Shown: piece by piece, positions 1-14,700 of the stretch | How positions within the stretch are numbered: the first letter of the stretch is position 1 | Layout: every line of letters begins with the position of its first letter | Source of the DNA: Pycnopodia helianthoides | Lineage: Eukaryota; Echinodermata; Asteroidea; Forcipulatida; Asteriidae | Assembly: GCA_032158295.1 (NCBI GenBank) | Contig: CM063258.1 | Span: 5,660,583 to 5,724,582, forward strand | Length of the DNA: 64,000 bases | Direction of reading: 5' to 3' | Made by a program: the position numbers and the translations under genes | The notes under the pieces: generated by a model | Database searches by the model: none | What the model was told of the DNA's origin: nothing | The model's input: only the letters and a program-made list of their open reading frames with translations

Positions 1-199
1 ACTGAGCATTCAAATCTAACTGCATATGGCTTATTGAGTTCTGCTTGCTTGAATACCAGTAGTAGTCAATGTCAATTGATTATTATTATTATTACTATAT
101 ACTTCTGGTGATGAAACCAAGGATACCTCAGAAGTGAAATTATTCACTGCACATGTACCTCCCAAGTCAAACAATGGTGCTTTCTATGTGAACCCCAAA

Positions 200-432
200 C
201 ACCAGGGTTAACCCCTAGTCTCTTCCGCGATAAGTGTTCTGTTTTTTTTTACATGCACTACCAATCCTAGTACACTGAGAGCTTAGTGTCCCATCCGATT
301 CCGAAGGACAAAGCAATTATGGTAAAGTATCTTGATTAAAGACACAAGTGCCACAACCGGGACTCAAACCCCATTGATCAGAAACACCAGAGCTTGAGTC
401 TAATGCTCTTAACCGATCGGCCACAACATGCC
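200..432 (-). repeat. tRNA-headed SINE, copy 1
   Basis: Read on the minus strand, this begins with a tRNA-like head: an A-box-like GTGGCCGATCGG, the words GACTCAAGCTCTGGTGTTTC, then a B-box-like GGTTTGAGTCCC. The tail reads CACTTGTGTCTTTAATCAAG and a CCTTCGG motif. The same order of words occurs at 3092-3380, 14387-14810 and 24960-25172. It is a Pol III-derived retroposon, not a working tRNA gene, because the stems do not close into a cloverleaf. Confidence 0.75.
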
Positions 433-1058
433 ACAACAATTTTGCCGTTTCCTTAAAAGCAATAACTACTATTAAAATGTTTCGCCATATTTTTCTGAAT
501 TTTTTGGATGGATGGATTCAGATGATATACTTTATACATTTCCTGGGGGAAAAAAATGCACTAGAATTCTTGTACGCCTTTAATATTATGTTCCCCTTCC
601 AGATTTCTGAAAACATAACAAGGCCACCGAGTACCAAAAGTACTTAGCCAGTGTTATTCCAGAATGGTTCGACAACTGAAACTATAAACCAAACATCCTT
701 AACGCTCAAGGTCGAGAAATATATTTTTAGATAAAAAAAAAACTTGGGGGGGGGAGGACAAAAACTGATACCATCTGCAAGGTCATGTAAGTAAGCAAGG
801 ATGAATGCCTATTACTCCATTAAAGGGCCACATTGCCTTCAAATCTCTCAACATGTTGCTGTTTGGAATTGCTGCTTATCCTTTCCAAGAGTTGTTCATG
901 CACAAAAACACCTAGATTGTGTTGTAATATTACTGAGTAGTGATAACGAAAAACACAAATTTACTTCTGGAAATACAACCAGTGGAGCGCACGGTCCACC
1001 TTCTTGTGGAGTCAAAGATTTGGTTCTACAAAAATAGCAAAATGTGTACTCTCATCAT
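433..1058. other. no gene seen
   Basis: AT-rich sequence with short homopolymer runs. The short open frames at 801-1230 have no splice context or recognisable domain. Confidence 0.5.
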
Positions 1059-1566
1059 GCAGGCCTGGAATTTCGCCACGCACCACAGCACCACAGCACC
1101 ACAGCAATTGCTGTGGGTGCCCTTAAAAACCTTCAATACAAATTCAGATTTTCCTCATTGGGTGCCCTTCATTTTGGGGAAATTGCCGTGCCCTTTTGAA
1201 AACGAAATTCGAGGCATGCTCATGAAATAACACAAAAACACACAATTTCACAAGATATTTGTGTGAGTCGTTATATTATACTTTAAACATACCTTTCCAA
1301 CCCAAATAAATGCTTTTTATAGCTCAAAGCACCCAATCCGAAGGCAAGGAGGCCCGTTAATAAAAATGTGCACACAATGCTGACCACATTGCCCAAAAAG
1401 GTCTGGAATCACACGGTGGCCATGGCCTCTGTTGCCTTAGTTTTTGGCCTTGGTGCCCCTTGAAAAAAGTTTCAATAGACTTCAATATGATTTTCCTATG
1501 AAAGTGCCCTTTACAAAATGCAAATGGCCTTGCCCTCTTCTAAGATGAAATTCCAGGCCTGCCCAT
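1059..1566. repeat. foldback repeat of the GCCTGGAATTTC family
   Basis: It starts with GCAGGCCTGGAATTTC and ends with GAAATTCCAGGCCTGCC, so it has inverted ends. The inside is full of GTGCCC/GGGCAC words. Shorter relatives lie at 8346-8492, 29996-30160 and 31763-31870. Confidence 0.6.
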
Positions 1567-1938
1567 ACCTGTGTGCAATGCTCAGATTTTCATGCACGGA
1601 GTGATCTCTAGGATTTTAAATCATATTGTATCATCTAATTCAAATTAATAATCCCTCTTACAATATTTATCTATTTATTATTTATTTTCTTACTAGCATT
1701 GCACATAAAACATAACTGGTTAATTTATTTATAATTATTTATTTTTTTTGCATAAGTTTTTATTTACTTTCTTTTTAATCTGAATGCATATTATACATGC
1801 AATGCTTTTATAGTACATGTAGTATTTGAAACTTTCCATGGTGGGAATGGAATCTAGCGAGGTTTGCAGTAATACAACGTAACAATCTCTCCTGAAGAGG
1901 ATCAGAACATACTGATTGAAATGTCGGGGGTTAACCCA

Positions 1939-2166
1939 ATAGATAGGTTGCAGTATGACGTAAATCGGCCATCTTTACGGGCAGTTTAGAACAAACAGTC
2001 GTGCGTTTCGTGTGAGAACGGCGTGCAACACGCGCGCATTTCACAAAACTCATTGCAGGATTGGTTAGTGAACAGCGCGGCTGCGTTAATAAGTTGAGCG
2101 TTTGACGCACCTGCAAGCCAAAATGCATTTTGCCCGTAAAGATGGCGTCTGCTGGGAACTATCTAT
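1939..2166. mobile_element. 228-bp TIR MITE (ATAGATAG family), copy 1
   Basis: The ends are ATAGATAGGTTGCAG and, reversed, ATAGATAGTTCCCAG, with GCCATCTTTACGGGCA about 25 bases inside each end. The flanks suggest a TA target duplication. A second copy of the same length lies at 43087-43314. It has no coding capacity, so it is non-autonomous. The open frame at 1931-2128 is only this element. Confidence 0.8.
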
Positions 2167-2709
2167 AATCTTTTCAGAACCACTAACTCATAAGAGATCA
2201 CAGTGGTATACTTTGCATTTCTGATTAATCCACATCTCTCCTTTCTGGTAACTGTATATTGCCTTCCTAATTTATGACTCTAAATTAATGGCAATAAAAA
2301 TAACTAGAATACGATTCAATTACTTTTAAACTTTACTACTTATAAATAACACCAAATTGATCTAAAACTCTAAAAGAATATGTAATAATTCGCTAGTTTC
2401 GTTTAAGGCCACAATGTACACATTATTGGTAATGACTCATGAAAACACAATCAGTAGGCTCCAATTACCAATCATGTACTGTTCTTTAAAGCTCAGAGTT
2501 CTCTATTTTTTTTTTTTTTTTGCCACGTTGCAGTCACTTGCAGTCCTCCAATTTAAATCAACACAAACTAAACAGAGGCTGTAGGGGCATAATAGTCTGA
2601 CCCCTAAGGGCATAATGAGAATTAGTCATCTTATTGTTACTACAAACAGGGAACAAGACGAAGTAGTTGGCAGCAAATAAAGGTCTGTAGTAAAGCAACT
2701 TTGACTTAC

Positions 2710-5700
2710 TGATCGCTTGCATCTGTTATGCCACCTGCTGCACCATTGCTCCACCCAGCTGAGGCAGCGATCTCTTCTGTTGAGCTTTGAGATGCAATGC
2801 TGTTACAACTTCGCAATGACGTCGGTGACGTCTCAGTTGAATCTGTGAATGAAGTCAACGTCCTTTAAGCTGGGCCCGATTTCATGAGCTGCTTAAGCAG
2901 AAAATATTGCTTTACATTTTTCTGCTAAGCAAAACTAAGCAGGGTACCACTTACGTTTTGTATGTAAAATGATATTTCAACTGGCTAACCCTGTTCTGGT
3001 AAGCATAATTTTGTTGTACTTATCAACTTGTTATGCTTAAGCAGCTCCATGAAATACGGCCCTGGTGTTCAAGTTTATTTTGCTTAGATTTGTGGTGCGT
3101 CATGGCCGAGCGGCCAAGCCCACCAGACTCGAGCTCTGGTGTCTCCGATAAGCAGAGTGTGGGTTTGTGTCCCAGTCTTGACACTTGTGTCCTTCAAGCA
3201 AGACATTTAATCATTAATCTTCGTCCTTCGGATGGGAGGTGAAGCCGTAGGGTCCGTGTGTTGTTTAATGCACGTAAAAGAACCCAGTTGCACTTCTCAT
3301 TAAGAGGAGGGATTCGTAGGAAAAAGTATGAAAGTAAAAGTGTGAAAAGCGCTCTATAAGAACTGCGTATTATTATTATTAAGATGCAGAGAAGTGTGTT
3401 CAGCCTCGGTTCGAACAAAAAATTAATTGATTGTAAAGTAGACTAGAGCTGAATCAAATAAGTGGCCCAAAGACGAGGTAGTATCGCGATTTTTATGTCA
3501 GGGAAAAAACAAAATAATCGCCTTGTGTTGTGCTTTTGATATGGCATCATGCCTGTGCATTGAGAAAAATTAAAAAAATAACTGACGGAAACTCACCACC
3601 GGCAAAGCTTGTCTTGGAATTAGGCAGCGAGAGTGTCTCACTGAGATTCTTCCGAATGGTTGCATAACCGTCACTGGAATCTAACGAAGTTGAAAATGAG
3701 GCTGGGAGTTCGGAAATCTGTTTACTCCGTGCGCGGAACTTCTCTGAATGATGGCGCCTCAAGGACGGTAAAGGACTGCTTGCGAGGCCCTTGGTTGGCG
3801 ACGACTGCTGCAAAGAGTCCATCAAAATGATAAAACAATTGGCTTGTCATAAAGATATTGTTACTATCGGTAATGACACCAAGAGACCCTTAAAAGCGAC
3901 TAGCATTGTGACCCGTCCACCGTGGGAGAAAAACCCCCATTAGGAGAAGAAAAAAAACGCAATCAGGTAGGGACTGAAACCTAATCCACATATATAAGGC
4001 TCTGGTCAGGGATTCGAACCAGGGTCCAAGGAGGGGAAAGCCGGGTAGAAACCACTGAGCCAGCCTGAATGCCGCAGCATCAAGTAATTATATTGGGTTT
4101 ACGATTTCAGAGATCTCACTTTTACAAGGTTTGGGGTAGTTTAAATCACACAGTCTTTGAGTGACATTGAGGAAGTTATTATAATAACTGCATAATTTAC
4201 AAAAAAGCTTAAAGGTCTTAAGACTCTGTGGTGCAGACATCTCTATTTTTCGGTCACGTTATATTTTATCACAGTTCTTGTTGGAGGCCAAGAGGAGTGG
4301 GGGAACATTTTCTTACGCTGCTCCATTTCTTTGGAATAGTCTTCCTGTGCATATTCGCCAGGCTAGCTCTTTACATTGTTTTAAGTCTCTGTTAAAAACT
4401 CATTTGTTTGAAAGTGCTTTTTTGTAATCTGCTTACTTGTTATGTTTCTTTCACTTATTGTATATTTTATTGTTCTCTTTATGCTCTTAGAGGCTTTTGC
4501 ATTAGGCGCTTTACAAATGTCTTTATTATTATTGTTATTATTTTAATGTAGAGCCTTTGTTTAGGGGTTTAAAGTTAAGAGAATTTCCACCCCCGACAAA
4601 TTTTAAGAACCCATAAACTAACCCTCTATTGAATCAACGAGCAATCTCCACAACCCCCCCCCCCCCCAGCGAGGAACAGCAGAGTGGATTGATGCGGTTA
4701 TGTGTGCCCTCATGGACAGCCAGCCATATTCTGGATGACCGTTAGTGAGAACACACATAGTAAACATCAACTCACTAAAGTGGCTTTTCTCATCCGATTC
4801 TTTCAGATTTATGATTCTAATGTAACAATAGACACAATCGGCGACCATAGCCACGTGACTCATAGTGGGTATAGAATGTAAACAAACCAAGCAAGCAACA
4901 TGCAGTGTGTATGGAAAAGCATGGCTGCTTCCTACCTTCTGGCAGAAGCACTCGGGCGCAGCCATGCTTTTCTATGCACACTGTTACATTTTATACCCAC
5001 TATGACTATGGGTCAAGTGACTACAGTCGCCGATTGTGTCTATAGTATGAAGTGATAAGTGTTACAATAACATTCTACATTTTCAGCATGTATGAAATTT
5101 CTTAAATACTCACTCCCCCTCCCCCCTCCCCCCCCTCCTCCCCCTCCCCCTCCCCCCCCTCCCCCCCCCCCCGATATACAGAAATAATCTTACTGTTAAT
5201 GGCTTATAGGTAGATGTCTTTGAAAATTTAACTTGGCTTCGGTGACTTTTCACACAGGAAAAGAAGTCGCGTACTTCCTGTAAATTTAAAGGGGAAAAAA
5301 TACACTTCAATAACAAGCATAAGTTAACATTGTTTTCTCATAATAAAATATAATGTAAGCCCAAGGCAATGTTTATGATTACATTGAAAAAAAGTTGATT
5401 TTTTTTCTTTTCTTTTTAAAATGATAAAGATGATTCATGAATACCCCCAGATCTAGTTTAATCAATTCTACTGGTTGAAAAGCATTCTACTGATCAGGCC
5501 TTTAACAGCCGATAAAGATACGAGGGATTCGGGTATACCACCATAATCAGAGTCCAGCGGTTTGGGTGTTGAGTCACCGTATGGTGTTGGGTTTTGTTGG
5601 AGTGAGGAAGGATCCTTGTAAATCATACAACAGAGTTAGGGTTCAATATTATTTATATCGTAGCTAAAATATACTGTTTTCTTCAAAGGCCTGTACACTA

Positions 5701-8700
5701 TTGGTAAGAACGAAAAACACAAATGTTCACAGATTCACACATAACTTACATGATTTCAAGTTAGTAATGGTAGAAAGGGTTCCTTAAAATATTTCTGCCT
5801 AAAATGCTATCGTTTCTGAGAAATGAGTAAAACAATAGTTTTTATCATGCGTGATAAAAACTTGATGTTTAAAAAACAGAAAACCCATAAGGTCTCTCTT
5901 CACTATTTTCTTGTGACCTCGATGACCAATTGAGCTCAAACTTTCACAGGTTTGTTTGTTCATGCATATGTTGAATCACACAAAATGTGGACACTGATTT
6001 TGAGCTGTTACCAAAAGTGTACAATACCTTCAACAAAACTGTTACTAAATGAACTTATGAAGTAAGGAGTTTATAAATCCACATTTTACAAAGCCAATGA
6101 CAAAGTTACATGCAGCTGAACCAATGACGCGACCCAGTTCTACAACGTTTCAATACCACAGCTAATTACCGGCAACAACAACAAACTGCAGCATGCACGG
6201 CTGGAACGATTGTTCAATAAAACAGGACACCCAAGACCAAAACAAAACGATATTAAACGACAATGATGGACGTTAATTAAGTGTAACCTTGGTTACCGTG
6301 ACAACCTACCTGTAGATTCTGGAGCCACTGCATCATGGCCCGATGGGTCTCTGCTATTAAGATGTGCTCCTTTCCACCGCACCTAAAAATCAGAACCAAA
6401 GACCCTTGAGTTTAAATTCGATATAGATGTGATTAACTAAGACCTTCCTTCCTTCCCAGTTGGATTCAACATACAAAAGAGGAAGTTCAACTGGGAATGA
6501 GACTCGGATCAGGTTTTGCGTGTACCAAAACCGAAATAAAAAAATCTACCATAAAGAGGGTTTTGCTTTCATTTCAAGTATGATTTATATAATTTTTCAC
6601 AAATGAACCTGATTACGACACACACACGAGTTGTAATGGGAAATTATGTGTGCATACCAAGAAACAGTTTCGATAATGTAGTTGTATGTAACTCACACAC
6701 CATACATATTACTCACAATACACAACCGTAGAATGTGGGACTTTTGGATGCTAGGTGGCAGCAGACAGTAATTTTCCCATTGCTTACATAATTCTGAGCA
6801 CGCGCAACACTTTCCAAGAACAATGGATTTCCCTGGTAAGTCTGCTGCCACCTAGTGTCCCCAAAAGTCTCCCATTCTGTTCAAAATTTGTCAACAACAA
6901 TGAGATACATTGACATCATAATACAGTACACAAACATTAATACATGCAAATAAAAAAATAGTACGTATGTACATACATGTACAGTTTAACCCTTCTCAGT
7001 ACAAAGGGAAAATGCATGTAGCAAGTGCATTAGTGCATTACAAATCATAATACAATAAACAGCTTCCTTCCTGCCCCATTGCATGATGAGCGTTTTTTTT
7101 TTTTTTTTTAAACCTGAACTGTTCTTTTCCTATACCTACTGATTACTGCAGTATACCTCCCCCCCCCCAAAAAAAGGAAATAAACAAATAAACCAATGAA
7201 ATGTTATGGATCTACATTTTGTAGAAATACACCTACAAATTAACACTTGCAAATGTACTTGCAAACTACATGTAAATCACAGTGTTACAGAAAAATCCAT
7301 GTTAAAATTGTCATTAGGCCAAACAAAAAAAGGGCTCTGTTTCCGATTACATGTCATTTAAAAATAGGGTCGGTAGGTCGGAAAGTTTTTTTATTTTGCG
7401 TTTTTTTTTTTATTCCAATACGATTGACGATACGTCCACGATCGTTTATGTGTTGAGCGCAATCGACGGATTTGCACAGCGAATTAGGCAAAATTGTGCG
7501 CAATCTTCAGTTTGCGCTCTATAGATAGGCAGTTTAAGCAGCCGATTTTGCACAAATGTGGAATGCGCTTCACACAGCGCCGTGTACACACGTGCGCGAT
7601 CCGCATTGCATTGTGGGTATTTTTCGCTCGTACTCGTATATCGGTAAATTCTTCTTGATATGTTCTGGTTTTTATATCAAATGTTGCCTAAAACATGGTA
7701 AATTGGTAAAAGTCAGACATTTTCGTCCAGGTGAAATAGGTTTTTGTTCTAGTTTTTTCATTTTTTCCCCGTTTTATCCCGTTTCCCCCCGTTTTTTTTA
7801 AAGGCCGAATAAAAAGTTTAGGGTCGCGGCATAAAAACTAGGGTCGGTCGAGGAACCGGAAACACAACCTTTTTTTTTTTGGCCTTATCAAATACAGGCC
7901 TTAATCTAGCACTTTGTTCTTCATGTTCTTGTGTTGTAAAGGGTAGGCAGTTTTCTTTGGTACAAGGGAAACTCAACTGAAACATTTCAAGGGGCACCAA
8001 GGCAATGACCAGGAGGCATGGACGTGATTGCATCTGTTGCCTCTATATCCATGGTATCAGGTTGGCAAACGCACACAACTCCTTCCCTTGTAAATAAGCA
8101 CGAGCACGGTACAGCACAGTACAAGTTGAGCACGGTACAAGTTGAGCACGGTACAAGTTGAGCACGGTACAGTGGGTACTCAAAAACAGTCAGTTAGACG
8201 CCTGATACTTCACCAATGCAACTGGCTCCATGCCCCTGGTCATTGTGTCTTAAATCACCCAAGAAGAAATTAAAATTTCAATCAAAAGAGTTACCCTTTA
8301 CAACGGGATAACTGCCTTTCCCCTCTCGGAATGAAGCAACAGATAGGCCTGGAATTTCATTATTGAGGGGGCAAGGCCATTTTTGCAAAGGGCAGTACCT
8401 TTTGAAAATCTTTAAGTCGATGGGAAATTTTTTGAAGAGGGCACAGAGGCCAAGACCAGGGCAACAGAGACCCTGCCCTCCGTGGTCTCTGTGTAATAGA
8501 CACAGTCAGCGACCGTAATCATGCGACTCATAGTGGAGGTATACATGTACAATGTAAACAAACCAAGCAAGCATCGCGCAATGTGCATGAAAAAGTAGGC
8601 CGCTTCCGAGTGCTTCAGCTGTAACGTGGGAAGCGGCCACGCTTTTCCATGCACACTGCGCGTCGCTTGCTTGGTTTGTTTACATGTACATTGTACACCC

Positions 8701-11700
8701 ACTATGAGTCACATGACGATCGCCGAGTGTGTCTACTCCAGACCTGGAAGTTAGAACTTAAGTACGGAAAGACTAACCTGCAGTGTTTACCAACAAACTA
8801 CCGTAAATGCAGTAAAGTGCGCACATCAAGATAACATTTCTGATGCTTCAACATACTACAACCTCAACCTTTGATCCACCATAAGGACTCATCTACACTA
8901 TAACTTTGTACATATATAATGTCCATTTCGTTCCAAGCAGCTCTACATTAGGTTGAACCTCATGGGTTCTGACATTTCATTTATGCTGCTTGACATGAGG
9001 TCGTTTCCTGCTACGCATCCCATGCATAAATACCTATTTCTGTAACATCCCCTACCTAGCAAGAGTACATACTTTACGTCATACGCTAAATCCAGAAATA
9101 CAACCACATTATCAGATTCCGTAAATACCGATACGATTTCCTTCATCGCCTCATGACGTTTCTAATTTCCCTCCATTGAAAAAAAAAAAGGCAGTTGGGT
9201 AGAATTTCCGAAGCAGGTGCGAGGCACCCCCATGCATGTTATTTGTTTTGCTATCATTGCCCCTATCACTTAGTGACTTTCTTCAGGATAGTTTTCATGA
9301 AAAAAAATCTAAGGAATATTTGGCTTAAAGGCCCTGTACACTATTGGTAAGATCGAAAAAACACAAATGTTCACAGATTCACACATAACTTACATTGATT
9401 TAATAATGTAAATTAATATAAGTAGAAAGGGGTTCCTTAAAATATTTCTGCCTAAAATGCTATCGTTTCTGAGAAATGAATAAAACAATAGTTTTTTATC
9501 ACGCGCGATAATAAACTCGATGTTTGAAAAACAGAAAACACATAAGGTCTCTTTTCACTATTTTCTCGTGACCTCGATGACCAATTGAGCTCAAATTTTT
9601 CACAGTTTGGTATTTCATGTATATGGTTAATCACACAAAACATGAACTGTGTTTGCGACTGTTTTGTCAGCTCTACCAATCCTGTATAATACCTTTAAGT
9701 ACTTGAAACTCGCCGACTTCTAAATAGTTGGACTATTGGCTGAAGTTAGTCAGCTTTAGTCAATCATGCAATTTTAAGTAAACATATAAAAAGACATATA
9801 AGTATAAGCTATTATAAAAGTATAGAGCAATTATAAGTATAGAGCAATTATAAAAGTTAGACTATTATAAAGTAAAGCATATAGTTAGAGCATATTAAAA
9901 GTATAAGCATTTATAACATTACAAAAGAGTGACCTTGCTTGTACATTCCAGGGGCATTTCTTGGCAGGCGAGATACTACACTGGCTATATTGGGAATTTT
10001 ACAATAGGACTTTAATTTCCTCAGAGATTAAAGAGTTACAAAAAAATAACAGCTGTAGAAGTTTGGAAATGTGCCCTTTCTTCATATAGAACATTGATAA
10101 AAGTTGTACTGCGCGCTCTCCATAAAATATAAGACTATGTTTCAGATTTTATGTTTCTTTCCATTGAGCTGTGTACAAAATTGTGCCAGCATGAGGTCCG
10201 GCTTCTGTGGCTTTTTTGTAAACATGTGATGTCACAGGTTACACGGTCTGTATATAATATGCAGAAACTTGAGACAGACAACAGTACAGGACATAAATGC
10301 TTTCCTTCCTTGATCCTCAATGAGTATTGAAACACACAATACTGCGAACAACATTGGTATCATTTTGGGGGCCAAAGACCAGTATCTGCACTTTATGTGA
10401 CCCAACATATACATGAAATGACAAACCTGTAAAGTTTAAGTCAGCCGGTCATCCGAATCACAAGAAAATATATATACATTTTCACCGTTTACAAATGTCA
10501 GGTTTTGGACAAGCGAGATCAAAACTGGTTGTTTTACTAATTTCTCAAAAACCTTAATATCAAAAAATGTTTCAAGACAAGTTTTCCCACCATGACCTTT
10601 ATACCATGTAAGTTATTGTACAACTCTGTGAACATTGAATCTATCTACAAATGTTGTGCACACCCTTTAATATAGCAAAACAACTTATGTTGCAAGAGAC
10701 GAACCTTTGGGAAGGAAGTGTGATTAAAGCAGTGACTTGTAAAAACTGCCACTTGATCTGAATTCACTCCGTAAGAAATGGCATTGCTGCAACAGAGTCA
10801 AAGTAAACAATTCGATGCCATCACCGGTGTGTGACTGCCAGCACACTGCTCATTACTTTAAACAGGGATGATGTCCCACTCAACAGTCAAATGTAAACAC
10901 AGTTGCTTCTTGAACCCGACCTCAGGGTGCGACACAGGCAATTTCTGTCCTGCTCCAAGCCCTGAACCGTCAGGAAATGTTGGTTTGTTTTGCAACCAGA
11001 GCTACATGTAATTGACACATTGCCAAGCCTAAATGAATTGCTATAAACGTAACCGCAAGTAGTATATGAAGCAATTTCAACTCCTATCTAGCCGTTCCCC
11101 CAATACATCGACTCAATTCACTACCACATGACTCATGAGCTTAATAACGCAGCACCATGTGTAAAAGTCAAAGGTGGATGAATGGGTAAATTGGAGATTT
11201 AGGGTGCAAAGCGCCTTTAAAAAGCCTACTTTGCATTGCCACTCTTACTAGGACGGGAGTCCTGATGGGAATAGCCTGCTGAGTAATGGGCTTTTTTTTA
11301 TTTATTACTACCATGGATTAAAAGATGGCCCCAGTCAACTCATCAAGGAGCTTTTCATTCTAAAAAAAGAAACAGTTTGTAATCCTGTAGGCCACGCACA
11401 ATCAGGTTTGAGGTCAAGTTTTTGCGCGTGTTATTCATTTAGTTATTTTTCTGAGAAATACAAAAACATTAAGGCCTACCATTATTTCACAGGGAAAAAA
11501 GTTGAAAGAAAAAAATGTAAGCCGTTTTTGGTTTGAGTAACATTGGAGAAAATCATCACCTGCCTGCAACTCTTGTTGCTGCTGTAGTGTTAGTCATGAG
11601 TATGCATACAGACAGTCCTGTATACAGGCATACATGTTTGTTGTCCAAACCAAACTGCTTTCCAGTAATTGACATGTTGTTAGTTATTTGCAGGTATGAT

Positions 11701-14700
11701 ATTTGGTCCTTGGAAAAAAAGTAGGACCATTTTATTTTGTGGACTTTTCAGGCTATTCAATCAAAAAAAATCTGATTTTTCCAGTGTGCACTAAAAATCG
11801 GAAATCATAAAAAGTAGGAAGAATATGATGCATGTTATTTGTTCATTATCGTTTTATTTTAACTAATTAATTATCAACCTGGCCTTCCCTCTGAGCTAAT
11901 TTAGGAAACAGTTAATCACATAAGCCAGGTAACATTTGTTTTAGATAGTTGAATGGATGGCTTTGGCAGTGGCTATGGCTGGAAAGCCAAAGAGAGTCCC
12001 ATTTTTTCAACAGTGCCGCTGCTGCCACTAGCCGAAGCCATTGCTGAAGTCGCCCGAGTCCTGCACAGCCCAACACTCCACATACATGTATGACTATTAT
12101 ATTATTATTATTGTTGGTTTATTTTGGAAATAAAAGCTATGCACAGCCTTGAGGAGGCTGAATTGGGTATTATTTCTACAATAATAAGAAGAGCAAAGAT
12201 CATTTAAAAATAGACAAAAGTCAGAGATTTAAGAAATTGTACACCAAAATACAATGATAAATATATATCATCTGTAATGTTCAGTATATAACATGGTTTG
12301 AGGGTGGACAGTTGATATTAGCTCCCCGAGGTATTGGAAGTTGACAAACTCGCCAAGGGAACTGGTTTGAACTCTTAGGGCACAGTTCCACACTTGTTTC
12401 ATAAGTGCAGTCCACTACGCATGCGTGTGTTCACCCTGTGCGTGAATACTCGCACGCGTGCTTGGTAAACAGTCAAAATAAGCATCTGGCACGTTGGTAA
12501 ACGGATCAAATTCAACTCTCAATCAAGAACTTGTATGAGGTATAGGAACACAACTAGTCTCGTTCTTAACAAGGAAATAGTGATATCAAACCAGTGAGTG
12601 TTCCGTCATCCTCGCGCTTGTCGCCTAATGATTGAGCATGAAAGATGGTAATTTCCTTGTGGCAAATAATACGTGTGTCGAAAAAGATTATGCAACAAGA
12701 CCATGACAAAACAAAATATTGAACTTACGCAACAAGAATGTGATTGGTGTGATCTGGCAGAATGGATATGCAGGCGTCTCGAATATCTACAGCTCCTAAC
12801 ACGTGACATAGCTCAGTCTGAGATTTGTACAATCGTAGCTGACATGTTACCTCATCCAACTGAAACCAGTATCGCTTCTTCTTCCATCGACCAAGAGCTG
12901 TGATGAAGAGTTACAAAACGTATATTTAAAGAAATTACAGGAAGTGGTCACTGGATATTTTATTTTATTCTGATATTTCATCTGGCACAACATCAAAAAT
13001 ATTGAGGCCTCTCTCTTGATGCAGCTGATGAGAACAAGGAAAAACAATACACAAAGCCACACAGGGGTTGTAGCTCCAAAATTATTACTGCCCCCCCCCA
13101 AAAAAAATAATAATAATAATGATAATAAAAATAAAATAAATATATATATAATGTGCAAAGCCACAATCATGGGTACACATTTTTTTCGTGTCCATGTTAT
13201 GAACAACACTTTGAAAACCAGTGATGTAACAGTCATTTCAATGTTTTTTGTAAATTAACTAACCAGGGCTGTGTGAATGAAGAGTAGAAAGTACTTGAGT
13301 TTGTCGAATACAAGATCTGCAAAGAGTTACTCAATATTTACGTGTTGTTCATTTGGTGTCTTTGTAACAAAAAGTGTACCCATGATTGTGGCTGTGCACA
13401 TATACAAATAAGCACAACAACTAGGCCAGAGCAATACAAAAGAAATAATTTTCCCCTCACTGACTTCAGCGGAAGGGGGATTTTTTCACTGGGTGTTACT
13501 AAAAACAAGCACTGTGTGGAAACATACAAAAGGCTGCAGGGCTTGTTTGGTCATGACTTACATGTAACTTGCCAAGGACAAAATCCACACAGCCAAAGAG
13601 GGATAGTGCTCAGTTTGTTCAAGCCATTGTTCCTAGTGAAAAGAGCTGGTAACCATTGTGACAGAGACATTGTCGGTAAGGGTACAGATCAAAGTAATGT
13701 TCAGGGCTCAATTTCATGCCAAGAACACAATGTGCATTACAAAGGTAACTTTGGCTGAGCAGTAAATTATGCTGTTTTCTACTTAAAGACACTGGACACC
13801 TTTGGTAATTGTCAAAGACCAGTCTTCTCACTTGGTGTACATGTATCTCAACATATTGATAAAATAACAAACCTGTAAAAACTTGAGCTCAATTGGTCGT
13901 CGAAGTTGCGAGATAACTATGAAAGAAAACACACGAAGTTGTGTGCTTTCAGATGGTTGATTTCGAGACCTCAAATTCTAATTCTGAGGTCTCAAATCAA
14001 ATTCGTGGAAAATTACTTCTTTCTCAAAAACTATGTCACTTCAGAGGGAGCCGTTTCTCACAATGTTTTATACTGTCAACCTCTCCCCATTACTCGTTAC
14101 CAAGTAAGGTTTTATGCTAATAATTATTTTGAGTAATTACCAATAGTGTCCACTGCCTTTAAAAGCTTTTAAACATTTGGGCGTATATGTAGTGTAAAAG
14201 AAGCTATGGGTTGAGTATGTAATTTTTAAGTTAGATTTGAATAATGTCTGGTACAATGAGTTGAGTGGGTAACGGCAGAGCTCCAAACAGGGAAAGTTTG
14301 TACAATAATCAAGGAGATATTTGGAATTACATTCAAAACAATAGGGGAAATTTTCTATAATCTGGGATAATTTCAAATTTGTTCATCAGGGGTGGCGTGG
14401 CCGAGCGGATAAGAACACCGGACTCAAGCTCTGGTGTTTCTGTTCAGCAGAGTGTGGGTTCGAGTCCCGGTCGTGACACTTGTGTCCTTAAGCAAGACAT
14501 TTAACCATTATTGCTGCGTCCTTCGGATGGGACGTAAAGCCGTTGGTCCCGTGTGTTGTGTAATGCACGTAAAAGAACCCAGTGCACTTATCGAAAAGAG
14601 AAGGGGTTCGCCCTCGGTGTTCCTGGTTGGATTTACAGCATATTGCGCCACGGCACCTTGTAAACCATTACATGGTGCTATGTAAAGGAATAGGTCTAAT

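Noticed and set aside
5110..5316. Gly/Arg-rich RNA-binding-like tail
   Set aside because: Translation of a C/T low-complexity run, with no splice context.
8412..8834. Overlapping frames on both strands around 8.4-8.8 kb
   Set aside because: They arise from the two arms of a foldback MITE and read as mirror images of each other.
10740..10797. Missing PH exon beginning QCHFLRSEF on the minus strand
   Set aside because: The acceptor is acceptable, but no donor in the required phase follows and the residues do not continue like a PH domain.
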